NCBI GenBank assembly: GCA_025456165.1
Contig: JALOLI010000275.1
Span: forward strand, 1-5,493
Source: Acidimicrobiia bacterium
GTDB taxonomy: Bacteria; Actinomycetota; Acidimicrobiia; UBA5794; UBA11373
DNA: 5,493 nucleotides
Direction of reading: 5' to 3'
Below are positions 4,775 through 5,493 of this stretch, one piece after another. A program made the position numbers and the translations under genes. Below the pieces are notes generated by a model that worked only from the letters and a program-made list of their open reading frames with translations, had not been told where the DNA came from and did no database searches. Positions within the stretch are counted from its first letter, which is position 1, and every line of letters starts with the position of its first letter.

Positions 4775-5493
4775 ATGCCCTCGGAAGCCTCCTCCCCCGC
4801 CGCCCCGGCGCGTCACGGCGCGGATCCCGGCGTCAACCCCGGGGCCCGCGCCCTCTACTCCGTCGCCACCTGCTTCGACGGCGGCACCGACCCGGAGACG
4901 GCCCTCTTCGCCCTGGTGCATCGCGCTGCCGAAGCGGTCGGGGCTCGTCGCGGCTGGCTGCTGGTCGACGGCGGCGCCGGGGCCGGCCGGGTGGCCGCCG
5001 CCTGGCCCGACCCGGGAGTCGGGGCCCCGGAGGCCCCGGCCGACCCGGCGACCACGCTGACCCTCCCTCTGCTGCATGCCGGCCGTCCCATCGGCACCCT
5101 CGTGCTCGGCCCTCCCGCCTGCGGGTCGTTCGGCCAGGGGGAGCGGCGGCTCGCCGCCGCCCTGTCGCATCCCGCCGGCGCCGTCGCGGCAGTCGCCCGC
5201 CGCCTCGCCGCCGTCGAGGACGAGGCACGCCGCGCCACGGCTGCCGCCGCCCTGCAAGCCGAAGTGGTGGGCGCCGTCGATCACGACCTGCGCACCCCGC
5301 TCACCACCATCCTGGGCGCGTTGCAGACGCTGGCCCGGCCCGAGTTCGCTCCCGCCGACCCCGACCTGGCCGCTCTCCTGGAGTCGGCGCTGAGCCAGGC
5401 GAAGCGCCTCCGTCTGCTGCTCGGCGACCTGCTCCTCGCCTCCTCCACCACCTGCCGCAAGGAGGCCCTCTCCCCCGAGGCCCTGCGCTCCCT
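4775..5493 (+). CDS. Sensor histidine kinase, GAF and HisKA part (cut by right edge)
   Basis: The frame is open from ATG 4775 to the window end (239 codons). The upstream in-frame stop is TGA 4709-4711, with no other usual start codon between. After an Ala/Pro-rich tail, residues about 26-140 look like a GAF sensor domain (ALFALVHRAAEAVGARRGWL, then LPLLHAGRPIGTLVLGP). A helix with coiled-coil character (141-165) leads into the HisKA dimerisation domain with the H-box DHDLRTPLTTILGA and the predicted phospho-accepting His170. No transmembrane segment or signal peptide is seen, so this is probably a soluble cytoplasmic kinase. The ATP-binding domain and any response regulator partner lie beyond the edge. 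The H-box resembles KdpD-like kinases, but no Kdp-specific domain is visible. AAGAGAG just before the start is a moderate ribosome site. The signal sensed is unknown. Confidence 0.88.
   Translation, partial: MPSEASSPAAPARHGADPGVNPGARALYSVATCFDGGTDPETALFALVHRAAEAVGARRGWLLVDGGAGAGRVAAAWPDPGVGAPEAPADPATTLTLPLLHAGRPIGTLVLGPPACGSFGQGERRLAAALSHPAGAVAAVARRLAAVEDEARRATAAAALQAEVVGAVDHDLRTPLTTILGALQTLARPEFAPADPDLAALLESALSQAKRLRLLLGDLLLASSTTCRKEALSPEALRS

Noticed and set aside
4833..5284. Minus-strand frames across the histidine kinase gene
   Set aside because: They are Arg/Pro/Gly-rich shadows. The plus strand carries the GAF and H-box signatures in one unbroken frame.

Overview
This 5.5 kb window has very high GC content, with codons ending mostly in G or C and several GTG starts. 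It looks like chromosomal housekeeping DNA from an actinobacterium (Actinomycetota). The order L28 / DAK2-domain protein / RecG is typical of that phylum. A standalone Lrp/AsnC ligand-binding protein and a weak cold-shock-like protein fit as well. A deep branch such as Acidimicrobiia is possible, but the sequence alone does not settle it. No mobile element, CRISPR array, tRNA or rRNA is visible.

Left part (1-2561, minus strand): a two-gene operon. A FakA/YloV-like DAK2-domain protein (2561 to 831) overlaps the start of recG (834 to beyond position 1) by four bases (GTGA). Only the N-terminal 278 residues of RecG are present, and its wedge domain carries an in-frame insert of about 49 residues.

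Middle (2562-3060): a compact divergent promoter region of 83 bp separates the DAK2 gene from rpmB (ribosomal protein L28, plus strand). L28 is recognisable over its whole length but is broken by an apparent 4-base loss that removes one zinc-ligand cysteine and shifts the frame. Directly after it, and probably co-translated, is a 70-residue cold-shock-like protein with degenerate RNA-binding motifs.

Right-centre (3041-4640): a membrane-anchored HSL/BD-FAE-type alpha/beta hydrolase on the minus strand meets the cold-shock-like gene tail to tail with a 7 bp overlap and a shared hairpin. It is divergent from a 77-residue standalone RAM (Lrp/AsnC ligand-binding) protein, which is followed by a strong GC hairpin.

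Right edge (4641-5493): a 134 bp intergenic region with several alternative hairpins, then the N-terminal 239 residues of a GAF-HisKA sensor histidine kinase, cut by the window edge.

The most useful points to check are the broken rpmB, the extra module inside RecG, the cationic insert in the DAK2 protein, and the mutually exclusive hairpins in front of the kinase. I see no clearly new multi-gene system.
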